The translations under genes and the position numbers were made by a program. A DNA stretch of 6,492 nt from positions 2,878-9,369 of the forward strand of contig DUKX01000226.1 in NCBI GenBank assembly GCA_013329085.1, in the 5' to 3' direction. Positions 5,642 to 6,492 of this stretch are shown one piece after another (positions within the stretch are counted from its first letter, which is position 1; every line of letters starts with the position of its first letter). A model generated the notes under the pieces. That model ran no database searches. It saw only the letters and a program-made list of their open reading frames with translations, and was not told where the DNA came from. Source of the stretch: Methanofastidiosum sp. (GTDB lineage: Archaea; Methanobacteriota_B; Thermococci; Methanofastidiosales; Methanofastidiosaceae).

Positions 5642-6492
5642 TGCATCTCCTTTCCTATGTTCTCTAATACCATCTCTATCTCTTCTTCTAAATCAAAATC
5701 AAATATATTGTGTGCCTGGAATACGTTTCCAATATACTCGTTTTCTGCAACGTTTCCAGAGATTAATACTTCTTTTCCCAACAAATTGTAATGGTTGTCA
5801 GATAGGTAAGCCTCACCTGCATTTTTAAAATTAAAACCTTTTTCAAGATAGCTCTTTATGCCCTGGTAAATTTGATCAGCACTTACGCCCAATACTTTCT
5901 CAGCCTTGTCTTTGAAAAATGAAGCCCTGATATACCCTGTTGAATCGTCTATGCCGATATCCAGTATGACAACTTTTATCGGTGATACCTCTAACTTGCA
6001 GTGCTTGCAAAATCCTTTCTGTGGTGCATCCATTTTTTTAAAACATGTAGGGCATCCGTCATAAAAGAATACGGAGTAAAGTTTGGCTATCGTTCCCCTA
6101 ATCTCTTTGAACTTGTCACCGGGGTTTAATTCGGATACCAATGTTCTCGCATATTTTAAAGATTTAATAGTAGATGTATCTGGTAAAGATGATTCATCAA
6201 TACCTTCGGGATTAATAATTACCTTGCTTTTTGAAGTAATAAAAAGCTGGGGGCCTTTCATTCCGCCTTTAACCTGACCAGCGATTATCTTTATGATGTC
6301 CCCCCTGTTCACTGCTTCAGAACATTTAACAGCATTCTCATCCCAGAATACGACGGGAATTTCTCCAGTTTTATCTGAAACAATAACATTTAGGACTACC
6401 CCTTGAGACCCATCGTCTCTTGTAAACTCCTTTGGAACATACTTTCTTGAAACTCGTCCCAAGACATTAACGTCTTTCATTCCCTCTTTCAG
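5638..6492 (-). CDS. RPA41-like large subunit of archaeal replication protein A, 5' end outside the window
   Basis: The visible 284 codons hold two OB folds. Fold 1 (about residues 1-90 counted from the ATG at 6480) is MKDVNVLGRVSRKYVPKEFT, then VSDKTGEIPVVFWDE and NRGDIIKIIAGQVK. Fold 2 (about 120-262) carries an inserted zinc ribbon CPTC-x11-CKHC (Cys143, 146, 158, 161), which precedes VILDIGIDDSTGYIRASFF. This is the DNA-binding architecture of RPA41, the main single-stranded-DNA-binding subunit in replication, repair and recombination. The ATG at 6480 is probably not the start. The codons before it (LKEG) stay open to the edge and join it as LKEGMKDVNVLGRV, matching the DLxxGMxxVxxxGRV pattern inside known RPA41 proteins. 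The family also has an N-terminal domain of some 60-70 residues, expected beyond the window. It overlaps rpa14 by ATGA. Confidence 0.85.
   Translation of the reverse strand: MKEGMKDVNVLGRVSRKYVPKEFTRDDGSQGVVLNVIVSDKTGEIPVVFWDENAVKCSEAVNRGDIIKIIAGQVKGGMKGPQLFITSKSKVIINPEGIDESSLPDTSTIKSLKYARTLVSELNPGDKFKEIRGTIAKLYSVFFYDGCPTCFKKMDAPQKGFCKHCKLEVSPIKVVILDIGIDDSTGYIRASFFKDKAEKVLGVSADQIYQGIKSYLEKGFNFKNAGEAYLSDNHYNLLGKEVLISGNVAENEYIGNVFQAHNIFDFDLEEEIEMVLENIGKEMQ

Noticed and set aside
6478..6480. ATG at 6480 as the start of rpa41
   Set aside because: Upstream codons LKEG are in frame and complete a conserved RPA41 motif; the family has an additional N-terminal domain.

Overview
The window looks like a piece of a low-GC methanogenic archaeon's chromosome. 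Three things point there: a pair of methanogenesis marker genes (mmp6, mmp5), a three-gene euryarchaeal RPA (single-stranded-DNA-binding) operon, and Shine-Dalgarno sequences of archaeal type mixed with apparently leaderless genes behind TATA boxes. Methanogen markers together with a Thermococcales-style RPA41-RPA14-RPA32 operon would fit a lineage such as Methanofastidiosa (WSA2). That placement is inference and was not tested.

Layout from left to right. Positions 1-607 (minus strand) hold mmp6 followed by the start of mmp5, which runs off the left edge. Positions 608-791 are a non-coding stretch with a TATA-like promoter and a perfect 16-bp palindrome. Positions 792-3115 (minus) hold, in transcription order, a membrane-anchored two-lobed chelatase-like protein, a small DsrE-like redox protein and a class I SAM methyltransferase. 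Each has its own possible promoter. Positions 3116-3217 form a compact divergent promoter region. Positions 3218-4030 (plus) encode a TrpH/RNase AM-like PHP phosphoesterase, the only plus-strand gene. Its 3' end overlaps the last gene of a minus-strand operon by 18 bp. That operon (4013-6492) reads rpa41 (5' end outside the window), rpa14, rpa32, and a LOG/TIGR00725-like Rossmann protein. The three RPA genes are joined by two ATGA overlaps, and the fourth gene follows 13 bp later.

How the genes work together: the RPA subunits should form a heterotrimeric single-stranded-DNA-binding complex for replication and repair. The fourth gene and the convergent PHP gene both belong to families that can act on nucleotides, so a loose nucleic-acid or nucleotide theme is possible but unproven. 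Mmp6 and Mmp5 belong to the conserved gene set of methanogens thought to support methyl-coenzyme M reductase. The chelatase-like, DsrE-like and methyltransferase genes have no assigned substrates.

The most unusual observation is that two genes, the chelatase-like gene and the LOG-like gene, lack any ATG, GTG or TTG where their conserved N-termini begin. In both, an in-frame ATT sits 7-8 nt downstream of a good Shine-Dalgarno sequence, the same spacing as in neighbouring ATG genes. This suggests AUU initiation. No tRNA, rRNA, CRISPR array or mobile element was seen.
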